DNA of 17,980 nucleotides from an uncultured Actinomycetes bacterium (lineage in GTDB: Bacteria > Actinomycetota > Actinomycetes > Nanopelagicales > Nanopelagicaceae). Positions 1 through 6,928 of the stretch are shown here, piece by piece. The stretch spans positions 1-17,980 of the forward strand of contig CAITKS010000054.1 in the NCBI GenBank assembly GCA_903893085.1, given 5' to 3'. The position numbers and the translations under genes were made by a program. Within the stretch, counting starts at the first letter, position 1. Every line of letters starts with the position of its first letter. The notes beneath the pieces are model-generated. The model ran no database searches. It had not been told where the DNA came from and saw only the letters and a program-made list of their open reading frames with translations.

Positions 1-470
1 GAAATATCTATATAACAATCGATCACATGATCCAAAATTGCATGCAGAACCGCATAAGGACCTTTTGCCAAATGTTCTGGGTTACTTTCCAAAGCGTGGC
101 GCGTATTTACAAGTGGCGCACCGCTTCCATGGCGAACCACGACAATGAAATAATCACCAATAAAACAAAAGATTTCACCGGTAGACACCTGGCTACCTTT
201 TTCTTCATAAAAAGTTGTCTTTAGAACAAATGCTTGCACCCCGGGATATTCTTCATATTTTGGTCGTTGATGAGCGGTAACAGCATCTTCAATAGCTAGT
301 GGGTGGAAACGAAAGTCGCCGACAACTTTTTGAAATTCATTTTCGGTAGGTTCAGAGAGTCCAAGCCAGATAAAACCTTCACCATTTCGCGCCTTGCTGA
401 TCATTTCAGGTAGATTTGAAGGTTCGGTGTATCGAACTCCGTTTTGATAAAGCGCGTAGTCAACGATCAT
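1..470 (-). CDS. corA: CorA-family Mg2+/Co2+ transport protein, N-terminal part (cut by the window edge)
   Basis: Reading leftward from an ATG at 470, the frame stays open for 156 codons to the window edge. The product begins MIVDYALYQNGV and contains GFIWLGLSEPTENEF, HPLAIEDAVTAHQRPKYEEY, VSTGEIFCFIGDYFIVVVRHG and AVLHAILDHVIDCYIDI. This order of motifs is that of the cytoplasmic N-terminal funnel domain of actinobacterial CorA channels, which carry Mg2+ (also Co2+ or Ni2+) into the cell. The two C-terminal membrane helices and the GMN selectivity motif would lie beyond position 1, so transport itself cannot be judged here. The gene is divergent from dnaB. No Shine-Dalgarno sequence is visible; a weak hexamer CACACT ends six bases before the ATG, so the mRNA may be leaderless. 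The family call is confident; the exact start is moderately so. Confidence 0.88.
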   Translation of the reverse strand, partial: MIVDYALYQNGVRYTEPSNLPEMISKARNGEGFIWLGLSEPTENEFQKVVGDFRFHPLAIEDAVTAHQRPKYEEYPGVQAFVLKTTFYEEKGSQVSTGEIFCFIGDYFIVVVRHGSGAPLVNTRHALESNPEHLAKGPYAVLHAILDHVIDCYIDI

Positions 471-549
471 GTGAGTAGTGTGCAATAAAAAAGTAGGTAA
501 AGATGTAATCGCCGCAAAATCTCAGCAAATGAGAAGTCGTAAATTACTT

Positions 550-700
550 TTGTGCACAGGGGTTAGGTATAAACACCCCACCTCTGACCTGCACTTTCCT
601 CAAAAAGTGCCACCTCTCAAAGAGTTACCCACACCCCGCGCACAGGGATTTACACAGGAAATGGCAGTTATCCACCTAGTTGTGCACACCTTTATCCCCA
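550..700 (+). promoter_or_regulatory. Cluster of DnaA-box-like 9-mers between corA and dnaB
   Basis: Five sites each differ by one base from TTATCCACA or TTGTCCACA: TTGTGCACA at 550-558, TTACCCACA at 625-633, TTATCCACC at 668-676, TTGTGCACA at 680-688 and TTATCCCCA at 692-700. A weaker ATTTACACA lies at 648-656. The last three strong sites start exactly 12 bp apart. The flank at 480-550 is fairly A/T-rich. The cluster sits between divergent genes and just upstream of the replicative helicase gene, so it could be a DnaA-controlled promoter, a DnaA-titration site or part of an origin. The boxes are seen in the sequence; the role is inference. Confidence 0.6.
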
Positions 701-742
701 ACCCTTTTCGCTTTTGTCAGCGCCAGGTGGGAGGTTTCACCC

Positions 743-2194
743 GTGAGCATCGCCGAACTACCCAATAATTCTTCAAGGGCAAATGCCTCATACAACAACT
801 CTCCAAATAATGTGGGAACCGAATTCGAGCGCACACCACCACAAGATTTAATCGCCGAACAATCTGTTCTTGGCGGAATGCTTTTATCAAAAGATGCGAT
901 TGCAGATGTTCTAGAAATTCTACGCGAACGCGATTTTTACCGCCCTGCACACGAACTAATTTATGACGCAGTTCTAGATCTTTATGGTCGCGGAGAACCA
1001 GCCGACGCTGTCACGGTTGCTGCTGAACTTACAAAGCGCGGAGACATTGCACGAGCAGGTGGTGCACCTTATTTACACACTTTAATTTCATCGGTACCAA
1101 CAGCTGCGAACGCCAGCTATTACGCAAAGATTGTTCGCGAACATGCAATCATGCGCCGCCTGGTTGAAGCCGGAACAAAGATTGTGCAACTCGGCTACAA
1201 CGTCGAAGGTGAAGTCGATGATGCGGTCGACCAAGCACAGGCCGAAGTTTATGCAGTTACCGAACGTCGCACTTCTGAAGATTATGTACAGCTCGCGACT
1301 TTATTACCTGAAGCACTTGATGAAATCGAAGCGATTCAAAAGGGTACGGGCATTGAAGGCGTTAAATCTGGATTTCGCGATTTAGATTTACTGACACATG
1401 GATTCCACCCAGGTAACATGATTATTTTGGCCGCGCGTCCTGCAGTTGGTAAATCAACTCTCGGGCTAGATATTGCTCGTCACGCATCAATTCACGATGG
1501 TAAAACCTCAGTTATTTTCTCACTGGAAATGTCTCGCTCAGAAATCACAATGCGTATGTTGTCCGCTGAAGCGCGCGTTGGTTTAAATAACATTCGCGCC
1601 GGTCAACTAAGTGATGAAGAATGGTCAAAGTTGGCACGCCGCATGGGTGAAATCTCTGCCGCACCTTTATTTATCGATGATTCTCCAAATCTTTCAATGA
1701 TGGAGATCCGCGCTAAAGCCCGCCGTTTAAAGCAGCGCCATGACCTTAAATTAATCGTTATCGATTACTTGCAGTTGATGACCAGCGGTAAACGCGTTGA
1801 AAACCGGCAACAAGAAGTATCTGAATTTTCTCGCCACCTAAAGTTGATGGCGAAAGAGTTAAACGTTCCGGTTATCGCAATCTCACAGCTAAACCGTTCA
1901 CCTGAACAACGCTCTGATAAGAAGCCAATGCTTTCAGACCTTCGCGAATCAGGATCGATTGAACAAGATGCTGACGTAGTTATCTTGCTTCACCGTGATG
2001 ATATGTATGACTCACAAAACCGTTCAGGTGAAGCAGATCTAATTGTTGCTAAGCACCGTAACGGACAGACCAAGACAATTACAGTTGCAGCACAACTTCA
2101 CTTCGCGCGATTTGCAGATATGGCGCCAAATGCTGGCGCTGGTCGTGACTTCACCGTGCCACAAGATCCTGCCGCTGGCGCTTGGAACGAATAA
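743..2194 (+). CDS. dnaB: Replicative DNA helicase DnaB
   Basis: DnaB is the hexameric 5'-3' helicase that unwinds DNA ahead of the replication fork. I start it at GTG 743 because GGGAGG at 729-734 lies eight bases upstream; a longer in-frame reading from 680 would run through the DnaA-box cluster and adds residues unlike the family. This gives 483 residues. After a loose N-terminus, the N-terminal domain opens with PPQDLIAEQSVLGGML near residue 35. The RecA-like domain has a Walker A loop ARPAVGKST at about 231-239 and Walker B LIVIDYLQL at about 337-345. The stretch LRESGSIEQDADVVILLHR and the RNGQT motif follow. No intein interrupts the Walker A region, unlike many mycobacterial dnaB genes. 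It converges on the EamA gene with two bases between the stop codons and no terminator hairpin visible. Confidence 0.96.
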   Translation: MSIAELPNNSSRANASYNNSPNNVGTEFERTPPQDLIAEQSVLGGMLLSKDAIADVLEILRERDFYRPAHELIYDAVLDLYGRGEPADAVTVAAELTKRGDIARAGGAPYLHTLISSVPTAANASYYAKIVREHAIMRRLVEAGTKIVQLGYNVEGEVDDAVDQAQAEVYAVTERRTSEDYVQLATLLPEALDEIEAIQKGTGIEGVKSGFRDLDLLTHGFHPGNMIILAARPAVGKSTLGLDIARHASIHDGKTSVIFSLEMSRSEITMRMLSAEARVGLNNIRAGQLSDEEWSKLARRMGEISAAPLFIDDSPNLSMMEIRAKARRLKQRHDLKLIVIDYLQLMTSGKRVENRQQEVSEFSRHLKLMAKELNVPVIAISQLNRSPEQRSDKKPMLSDLRESGSIEQDADVVILLHRDDMYDSQNRSGEADLIVAKHRNGQTKTITVAAQLHFARFADMAPNAGAGRDFTVPQDPAAGAWNE

Positions 2195-2196
2195 AT

Positions 2197-3117
2197 CTAT
2201 TTAGCGTTTGTCTTTGCACGGTCGGCGATATAAATACCGACAAGAACAACGACTCCACCAATTAACTGAATCGTGCTCCATGATTGCGATAACCAGATCC
2301 AAGCAAATGCTCCGGCAAGAACTGGTTCAGCCATTCCAATAACACTGGAAGTTGAAGCGCTTAATAAGCCAATACCTTTAACCACCAAGAGATACGGAAC
2401 CAGTGTTCCGAAAATAATAATGTAAGCGATTAATAACCAACCCGGCGCACTGTAATCAGAGAACCGACCTTGCAGATTTATATCTGTTGTAAAGATCTGT
2501 GTTGGGAAATTCCAGATAGGCAAAATGATTGACCAGAAAAGCCCGGAAACTCCAAAGCCCCAAACAATCATCGCTTGTGCTGAACGTTTTACTCCCTGTG
2601 ACTGAGTCATGAGGAAATAAATTGCCAATGCAAATGCTGCGCCAAGTGCTCCCATGGATCCGATGAAATCAAAAGCAAATCCTTGCCAAACTTTGGCGAC
2701 CAGAATAAGTCCTGTTAAGGAGAGCCCGATTGCGATCCACATACTGCCGGCCACGCTGGATTTACGTACATATTTGATCCAAAGAACGATCCAAATCGGT
2801 GCGGTAAATTCGATGATTAGCACCAAGCTAAGAGGAACGCCTCGCGATATACCGATGAAGTAACCCAACTGCACCATTGCATAACCGAAAACACCATAGA
2901 AAATAAGTGTTGGGATTTCTCGCCGTTCAGCCTTTAACGAATTTCGATCCTGAAAAAGAGTAATAATAAAAAGAAGAAAGAAAGTGCCGATCGCACGAAC
3001 TTGGGCCAACCGAAAAGTGCTCATGTGGTCTAAAACCAGCGTGACAATAACTCCGTTAGCAGAGAAGAAAAGCGCTCCCAGAATCGTATAGATCTCACCG
3101 CGGTGCTTATTAAGCAT
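2197..3117 (-). CDS. DMT-superfamily (EamA) membrane transporter
   Basis: This 306-residue protein is almost entirely hydrophobic, with about ten predicted helices in two similar halves, the layout of EamA-domain drug/metabolite transporters such as the RhtA/YdcZ-type amino-acid and metabolite exporters. The first half starts GEIYTILGALFFSANGVIV, and the second half carries the family's typical glycine-rich helices (SMGALGAAFALAIYFLM) and a late VIGMAEPVLAGAFAWIWL segment close to the EamA signature. The substrate cannot be read from the sequence. It lies 35 bases downstream of the acyl-CoA dehydrogenase gene on the same strand, so it may be co-transcribed, but it also has its own TAGGCT hexamer (3124-3129) exactly six bases before the ATG and no Shine-Dalgarno sequence, which suggests a leaderless transcript of its own. 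Confidence 0.88.
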   Translation of the reverse strand: MLNKHRGEIYTILGALFFSANGVIVTLVLDHMSTFRLAQVRAIGTFFLLFIITLFQDRNSLKAERREIPTLIFYGVFGYAMVQLGYFIGISRGVPLSLVLIIEFTAPIWIVLWIKYVRKSSVAGSMWIAIGLSLTGLILVAKVWQGFAFDFIGSMGALGAAFALAIYFLMTQSQGVKRSAQAMIVWGFGVSGLFWSIILPIWNFPTQIFTTDINLQGRFSDYSAPGWLLIAYIIIFGTLVPYLLVVKGIGLLSASTSSVIGMAEPVLAGAFAWIWLSQSWSTIQLIGGVVVLVGIYIADRAKTNAK

Positions 3118-3123
3118 TAGGTG

Positions 3124-3129
3124 AGCCTA
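3124..3129 (-). promoter_or_regulatory. Predicted -10 element of a leaderless promoter for the EamA transporter
   Basis: On the minus strand the sequence reads TAGGCT, then CACCTA, then the ATG at 3117. The hexamer fits the actinobacterial -10 pattern TANNNT, and the six-base gap would put transcription start at or next to the start codon. The same TAGGCT hexamer with the same gap precedes dcd. No convincing -35 was found. Predicted by pattern only. Confidence 0.45.
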
Positions 3130-3152
3130 TCTGAAAGTAGGCGAATCCAAGA

Positions 3153-4979
3153 CTAGAAAGCGTTTTCGGAGATATCCATTATCGAGCTACCGGTACCTTC
3201 TACGATCTTACGGTCTGCGGTGATGTGTGGCAGATAATTTTCGACGAAGAACTTTGCCGATGCGATCTTGCCAGTATAGAAATCCTTATCCTTTGCAGAT
3301 GCTGCGCCAATTCGATCGGCTGCTATATCTGCTTGGCGCAACAGCAACCAAGTTGTGATTATGTCGCCAACAGCCATCAATACACGTGAAGTGCTTAACC
3401 CAACTTTATAAATCTCAGGCGCATCTTCTTGTGATGCCATGGCATGCCCAACAAGAACACCAACCATGCCATTTAGATCACCGAGAGCTTTAAGAAGTGC
3501 TTGCTTTTCTTCCGCATGTGCTCCACCGGCTTCAGCAAATGTCTGAATCTCTTTTCCAAGTAAACCAAGAGCGCGACCACCATCTTTAACAACTTTGCGG
3601 AAGAAGAAATCAAGTCCTTGAATTGCAGTTGTGCCTTCATACAAAGTATCGATCTTGGCATCGCGAACGTATTGTTCAATTGGCCAATCTTGCGTAAATC
3701 CTGCACCACCAAATGTTTGTAGTGATTCTGTACCAAGCAAAGTCCAAGACTTTTCAGAGCCATAACCCTTCACAACTGGCAAGAGAAGATCATTTAGCGC
3801 TTCCATTAACTTTGCCTTTTCTTCATCGCCTGCAGCCTTTGCCAGTTCAATTTCATCTTGAATTGACGCTGTATAAAGCACTAAAGCGCGCATGCCTTCA
3901 GAGTATGACTTCTGCACCATTAGCGAGCGACGCACATCTGGGTGATGAATGATTGTCACGCGCGGGCTAGCTTTATCGTTCATTACCTTCATATCCCCAC
4001 CTTGTATGCGGGTTTTCGCGTATGAAAGTGCTTGCTGGTATCCAGCAGATAACGTTGCAATCGCTTTGGTGCCCACCATCATGCGCGCGAATTCAATAAC
4101 CTTAAACATCTGTGCAATTCCTTGATGAACATCACCTAGTAAATAACCAACTGCAGGCTCTTTTTCACCAAGATTTACTTCGCATGTAGCAGAAACATTA
4201 AGTCCCATTTTGCTTTCTAGAGATGTGACATAAACACCATTGCGTTTTCCGAGGTCACCGGTCTTAAGATCAAACATGAACTTAGGAATTAAAAATAGTG
4301 AAAGTCCTTTTGTTCCTGGTCCTCCACCTTCGCGGCGAGCAAGAACGAAGTGCATAACATTTTCGTAGAAGTCTGCATCACCTGATGTTATGTAACGCTT
4401 TGTGCCAGTGATGTGCCAAGTTCCATCTGCTTGTTGCACAGCCTTGCTACGTCCGGCGCCAACATCTGAACCAGCATCTGGTTCGGTTAATTGCATTGTC
4501 GCGCCCCAATGGCGATCAACCATTAACTTCGCCATCTGCTTCTGATCCTCTGTTCCAAGAACATATGCAACCTGTGCGAATGCATAACCAGATGCGTAGA
4601 TGTGAATTGCTGGGTTGGAACCAAGAACCATTTCAGCAATTGCCCAACGAACCGCTGCCGGAACTTTCGTTCCACCTAAATCAACTGGTGCATCAAGGCG
4701 CCACCATTCACCATCTATATAAGATTTGTAAGACTTCTTAAAACTCTCTGGAAGTGTGACATTTCCAGTTTCTTTATTGAGAATTGCACCAACGCGATCT
4801 CCTTCAACGAAAGATGCTGCAAGATCATTTTCGGTAAGGCGCTTCATCTCCTCCAACATGCCCATCGCTGTTTCGCGATCGAGTTCACTAAATATGGAAG
4901 TCCCCAGCACCTTCTCAGTTCCAAGTAGGTCAAAGAGGCAGAATTCGATATCGCGCAGATTGGCGGTGTAATGGCTCAT
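3153..4979 (-). CDS. Acyl-CoA dehydrogenase, FadE5-like
   Basis: Acyl-CoA dehydrogenases carry out the first step of fatty-acid beta-oxidation, using FAD to introduce the trans-2 double bond into acyl-CoA. The 608-residue length and the start MSHYTANLRDIEFCLFDLLG match the large actinobacterial FadE5 subgroup, longer than the usual ~380-residue enzymes because of a C-terminal extension. The central flavin and substrate region includes QLTEPDAGSDVGAGRSKAV, WHITGTKRYITSGD and the GGAGFTQDWPIEQYVRDAKI segment. The catalytic base is expected to be the glutamate of YEGTTAIQ, residue 448 by my count, and it is present. I prefer ATG 4979 to a TTG two codons earlier. There is no Shine-Dalgarno sequence; CATTAT ends six bases before the ATG, as for other leaderless-looking genes here. 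The gene is divergent from the phosphonate cassette. Chain-length preference is unknown. Confidence 0.93.
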   Translation of the reverse strand: MSHYTANLRDIEFCLFDLLGTEKVLGTSIFSELDRETAMGMLEEMKRLTENDLAASFVEGDRVGAILNKETGNVTLPESFKKSYKSYIDGEWWRLDAPVDLGGTKVPAAVRWAIAEMVLGSNPAIHIYASGYAFAQVAYVLGTEDQKQMAKLMVDRHWGATMQLTEPDAGSDVGAGRSKAVQQADGTWHITGTKRYITSGDADFYENVMHFVLARREGGGPGTKGLSLFLIPKFMFDLKTGDLGKRNGVYVTSLESKMGLNVSATCEVNLGEKEPAVGYLLGDVHQGIAQMFKVIEFARMMVGTKAIATLSAGYQQALSYAKTRIQGGDMKVMNDKASPRVTIIHHPDVRRSLMVQKSYSEGMRALVLYTASIQDEIELAKAAGDEEKAKLMEALNDLLLPVVKGYGSEKSWTLLGTESLQTFGGAGFTQDWPIEQYVRDAKIDTLYEGTTAIQGLDFFFRKVVKDGGRALGLLGKEIQTFAEAGGAHAEEKQALLKALGDLNGMVGVLVGHAMASQEDAPEIYKVGLSTSRVLMAVGDIITTWLLLRQADIAADRIGAASAKDKDFYTGKIASAKFFVENYLPHITADRKIVEGTGSSIMDISENAF

Positions 4980-4985
4980 GAGCAA

Positions 4986-4991
4986 ATAATG
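4986..4991 (-). promoter_or_regulatory. Predicted -10 element of a leaderless promoter for the acyl-CoA dehydrogenase
   Basis: Reading the minus strand, CATTAT is followed by TTGCTC and then the ATG at 4979. The hexamer has the conserved A at position 2 and T at position 6, and the six-base gap matches the other leaderless-type starts in this window. No Shine-Dalgarno sequence is present. Prediction from pattern only. Confidence 0.4.
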
Positions 4992-5028
4992 CTACCCGCC
5001 AGTAACTTACGCAAGCCCCGCCATGAAG

Positions 5029-5061
5029 GTTCGCCAAACCTTTGCCAAAGATCTACCTCGC
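5029..5061 (+). promoter_or_regulatory. PHO-box-like 11-bp direct repeats upstream of the phosphonate cassette
   Basis: Three consecutive 11-base units can be laid out: GTTCGCCAAAC, CTTTGCCAAAG and ATCTACCTCGC. The first two agree at 8 of 11 positions and share GCCAAA exactly 11 bp apart; the third is degenerate. Direct repeats of 11 bp beginning GTTCACC-like are how the response regulator PhoP recognises PHO boxes in actinomycetes; the first unit matches GTTCACC at 6 of 7 bases. The array ends 16 bases before the predicted -10 (5078-5083), so it covers the -35 zone, where an activator would sit. An overlapping inverted repeat AAGGTT-N5-AACCTT spans 5026-5042. Recognition by PhoP is inference. 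Confidence 0.4.
5045..5059 (+). repeat. Shared promoter element, copy 1
   Basis: CCAAAGATCTACCTC here matches CCAAAAATCTACTTC at 6903-6917 in 13 of 15 positions. Both copies lie in front of genes of the same cassette, 18 and 20 bases upstream of their predicted -10 hexamers. This shared placement suggests one regulator acting at both promoters. The match is seen directly; the function is inference. Confidence 0.55.
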
Positions 5062-5077
5062 GTCTATAGCGCCCTCA

Positions 5078-5083
5078 GATAAT
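5078..5083 (+). promoter_or_regulatory. Predicted -10 element of the phosphonate cassette promoter
   Basis: GATAAT is followed by six bases (GTATAT) and the GTG start at 5090, so the transcript would begin at or beside the start codon. There is no Shine-Dalgarno sequence before the GTG. No good -35 hexamer is present; the 11-bp repeats occupy that position, which would fit an activator-dependent promoter. Confidence 0.45.
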
Positions 5084-5089
5084 GTATAT

Positions 5090-6205
5090 GTGCGAGTGAT
5101 TTTGATCGGTGGAGGAGTAATCGGAACCACCCATGCGCGCGAGCTCCTACGGGCTGGCCATGAAGTGATTCATTGCGAACGCGACCCCGAGGCACAAAGT
5201 GCATCAGTTAGAAATTTCGGATTAGTTTGGGTAAGCGGACGTCGCGCCGGGTCTGAGCTGGCGGCAAGCATTAGAGCGCGCGAACTTTGGGGCGAGATTT
5301 CCCATGAGATACCCGAGATGCTATTTCGCGGCAACGGTTCTCTAACGCTGGCGGTAAATGAAGCAGAGATTCGCGTAATGGAGGAGTGCATACAGAAATC
5401 TGATGCGCTTGATCGCAAATGGGAGTTATTAGATAAAGCAGCAACGATGCGCATCAATCCTGCGTTGAAAGGCAACTACTTGGCATCACTGTGGTGCCCG
5501 CTAGATGCAACAGTGGAGCCAGGATCTGTTCTTACGGCAATTCGCAGCAAACTTTTGCTCAATGAAAAATACATCTGGCGCAATAACGTAGATATTGTGG
5601 AAGTAAAACACTCTTCGGAAAGCGTCTCGGCGATTGCAAAAAATGGGGAAGTATTTACTGGTGATTATTTAATACATTGCCCTGGCGCAGACCATAAATC
5701 TTTATTCAAAGAGCAGTTTGACTCTGCGCCAATTAGAAAAGTTTATTTACAAATGATGAGCACTGCGCCACTAGATGAATTTTTAACGACTTCCGTCGCT
5801 GATGGTGATTCGATGCGGTACTACCCGGGTTACGAAGTTGCGGCTTTGGATCAACTGCCTTCGCAAGCGCCCGTTGCTATGAAAAACCATATGCAATTAC
5901 TAATGGTGCAAAGAGCAGACGGCTCGCTAACTATTGGAGATACCCACGAATACAACGAACCATTTCCATTTAAGTTAAGTGAAGAGCCTTATACGTATCT
6001 GCATGATGTGGCGAGCAATCTTTTAGGAAGAAAACTCCCCCCGATAACTAATCGCTGGAGTGGGATTTATAGTCAACGAACCGATGGCGCCATTTGTGAT
6101 CGCCGCCAAATTGCACCAAATATTCTTTCAGTCACCGGTCCGGGTGGAAGAGGAAATACTTTGGCGCCCGCAATCGCGGAAGAAACACTCAAGGGGATAA
6201 AATGA
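5090..6205 (+). CDS. FAD-dependent amine oxidoreductase, phosphonate-linked DadA-like family (TIGR03364-like)
   Basis: This is a DAO-family flavoenzyme of 371 residues. The N-terminus MRVILIGGGVIGTTHARELL carries the dinucleotide-binding GxGxxG (residues 7-12) followed by the acidic end of the fold at HCERD. Near the C-terminus GPGGRGNTLAP (about 350-360) is the second FAD-contacting loop. GTG 5090 places the beta strand at the very start, as is usual, and follows a -10-like hexamer; an upstream in-frame start at 5042 would add 16 unrelated residues. TIGR03364 proteins are known for sitting beside PhnX-like hydrolases and are thought to oxidise aminophosphonates, or their N-methyl forms, to the aldehyde. 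The stop overlaps the start of exactly such a hydrolase (ATGA). Substrate is inferred from context; glycine or sarcosine oxidase activity is the main alternative. Confidence 0.85.
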   Translation: MRVILIGGGVIGTTHARELLRAGHEVIHCERDPEAQSASVRNFGLVWVSGRRAGSELAASIRARELWGEISHEIPEMLFRGNGSLTLAVNEAEIRVMEECIQKSDALDRKWELLDKAATMRINPALKGNYLASLWCPLDATVEPGSVLTAIRSKLLLNEKYIWRNNVDIVEVKHSSESVSAIAKNGEVFTGDYLIHCPGADHKSLFKEQFDSAPIRKVYLQMMSTAPLDEFLTTSVADGDSMRYYPGYEVAALDQLPSQAPVAMKNHMQLLMVQRADGSLTIGDTHEYNEPFPFKLSEEPYTYLHDVASNLLGRKLPPITNRWSGIYSQRTDGAICDRRQIAPNILSVTGPGGRGNTLAPAIAEETLKGIK

Positions 6206-6867
6206 AGCCAGAACTCGTCGCATTTGATGTCGCCGGCACAACGTTAAATGATGACGGCGTTGTTATCGCAGCTTTTAAGAACGCCTTTGAAGCAACACAA
6301 CCTGAATTGTGGCCTACACATGGCAACCGCTGGACCCAGTACGCAATCGACACAATGGGACAATCGAAGATTGATGTCTTTACAGAGCTGTTGGGGGATT
6401 CCGAAAAAGCACACCAAGCAAATATTGCATTTGAAGAATCCTATATAAGTGAAATTGCCAAAACAGGTGCTCTCCCTATTGCGGGCGCTGAGGAAATGTT
6501 TAAGTTTTTGCGTTCAGAAGGAATCGCAGTCGTGTTAACAACAGGATTTAGCCGATCAACTCTTGATACTTTAATTTTTGAACTCGGATGGAAAGATCTC
6601 ATCGACCTATCGGTAACCCCAGGTGAGGCAGGGCGCGGGCGCCCATTTCCAGATATGTTACGAAAAGCGGCAGCGGCTTTAGAAATCTCAACTCCTATGC
6701 AGGTGATCGTTTTAGGAGATACCGCCTCTGATATGCAGGCAGGTGTTGCCTTTGGAGCAGGTCAAATAATTGGTGTCTTAACAGGAGCACATAATGTTGA
6801 CACCTTGCACAACGCTGGTGCGACAACTGTTGTTCACTCTGTAGCCGAATTAAAGTCGCTGATTTAA
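6202..6867 (+). CDS. Phosphonatase-like HAD hydrolase (TIGR03351-like, PhnX relative)
   Basis: Phosphonatases cleave the C-P bond of phosphonoacetaldehyde-type substrates, giving an aldehyde and phosphate. The 221-residue product has the phosphonatase version of HAD motif I, FDVAGTT, with nucleophile Asp9 and DxAGT instead of DxDGT. Motif II is TTGFS, motif III has Arg rather than Lys in GRGRPFPDM, and motif IV is LGDTASDM. In the cap region, MGQSKID (Lys56) lines up with MGLLKID of PhnX, whose lysine forms the Schiff base with the aldehyde, so the two-part phosphonatase mechanism looks possible. The start codon lies in an ATGA overlap with the oxidoreductase, so the two are translationally coupled and probably act in sequence. 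The general phosphoglycolate-phosphatase alternative is less likely because of motif I. Confidence 0.88.
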   Translation: MKPELVAFDVAGTTLNDDGVVIAAFKNAFEATQPELWPTHGNRWTQYAIDTMGQSKIDVFTELLGDSEKAHQANIAFEESYISEIAKTGALPIAGAEEMFKFLRSEGIAVVLTTGFSRSTLDTLIFELGWKDLIDLSVTPGEAGRGRPFPDMLRKAAAALEISTPMQVIVLGDTASDMQAGVAFGAGQIIGVLTGAHNVDTLHNAGATTVVHSVAELKSLI

Positions 6868-6902
6868 CACCAAGCGGTCGGCGGATATTCATCACCTGAT
6901 CT

Positions 6903-6917
6903 CCAAAAATCTACTTC
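6903..6917 (+). repeat. Shared promoter element, copy 2
   Basis: CCAAAAATCTACTTC is the partner of the element at 5045-5059 (13 of 15 identical). It lies upstream of the solute-binding protein gene, 20 bases before the TATACA hexamer, so a regulator bound here would contact the -35 zone of this internal promoter. Confidence 0.5.
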
Positions 6918-6928
6918 TAACAAGCCAA

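Noticed and set aside
27..224. Plus-strand open frame of 65 codons at the left end
   Set aside because: It lies wholly inside the minus-strand corA frame, whose translation shows clear family motifs.
680..742. Longer dnaB reading beginning at 680
   Set aside because: The extra 21 residues are encoded within the DnaA-box cluster, have no ribosome binding site and do not resemble DnaB; GTG 743 has GGGAGG eight bases upstream.
1380..1480. Possible intein insertion at the DnaB Walker A site
   Set aside because: The sequence runs straight through ARPAVGKST with no insertion.
5042..5089. In-frame upstream start for the FAD oxidoreductase
   Set aside because: It would add residues before the dinucleotide-binding strand, overlaps the PHO-box-like repeats and lacks a ribosome binding site; GTG 5090 fits the leaderless pattern.
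6202..6867. Annotation as a phosphoglycolate phosphatase or generic HAD
   Set aside because: The DxAGTT motif I, Arg in motif III and MGxxKID cap motif are those of the phosphonatase group.
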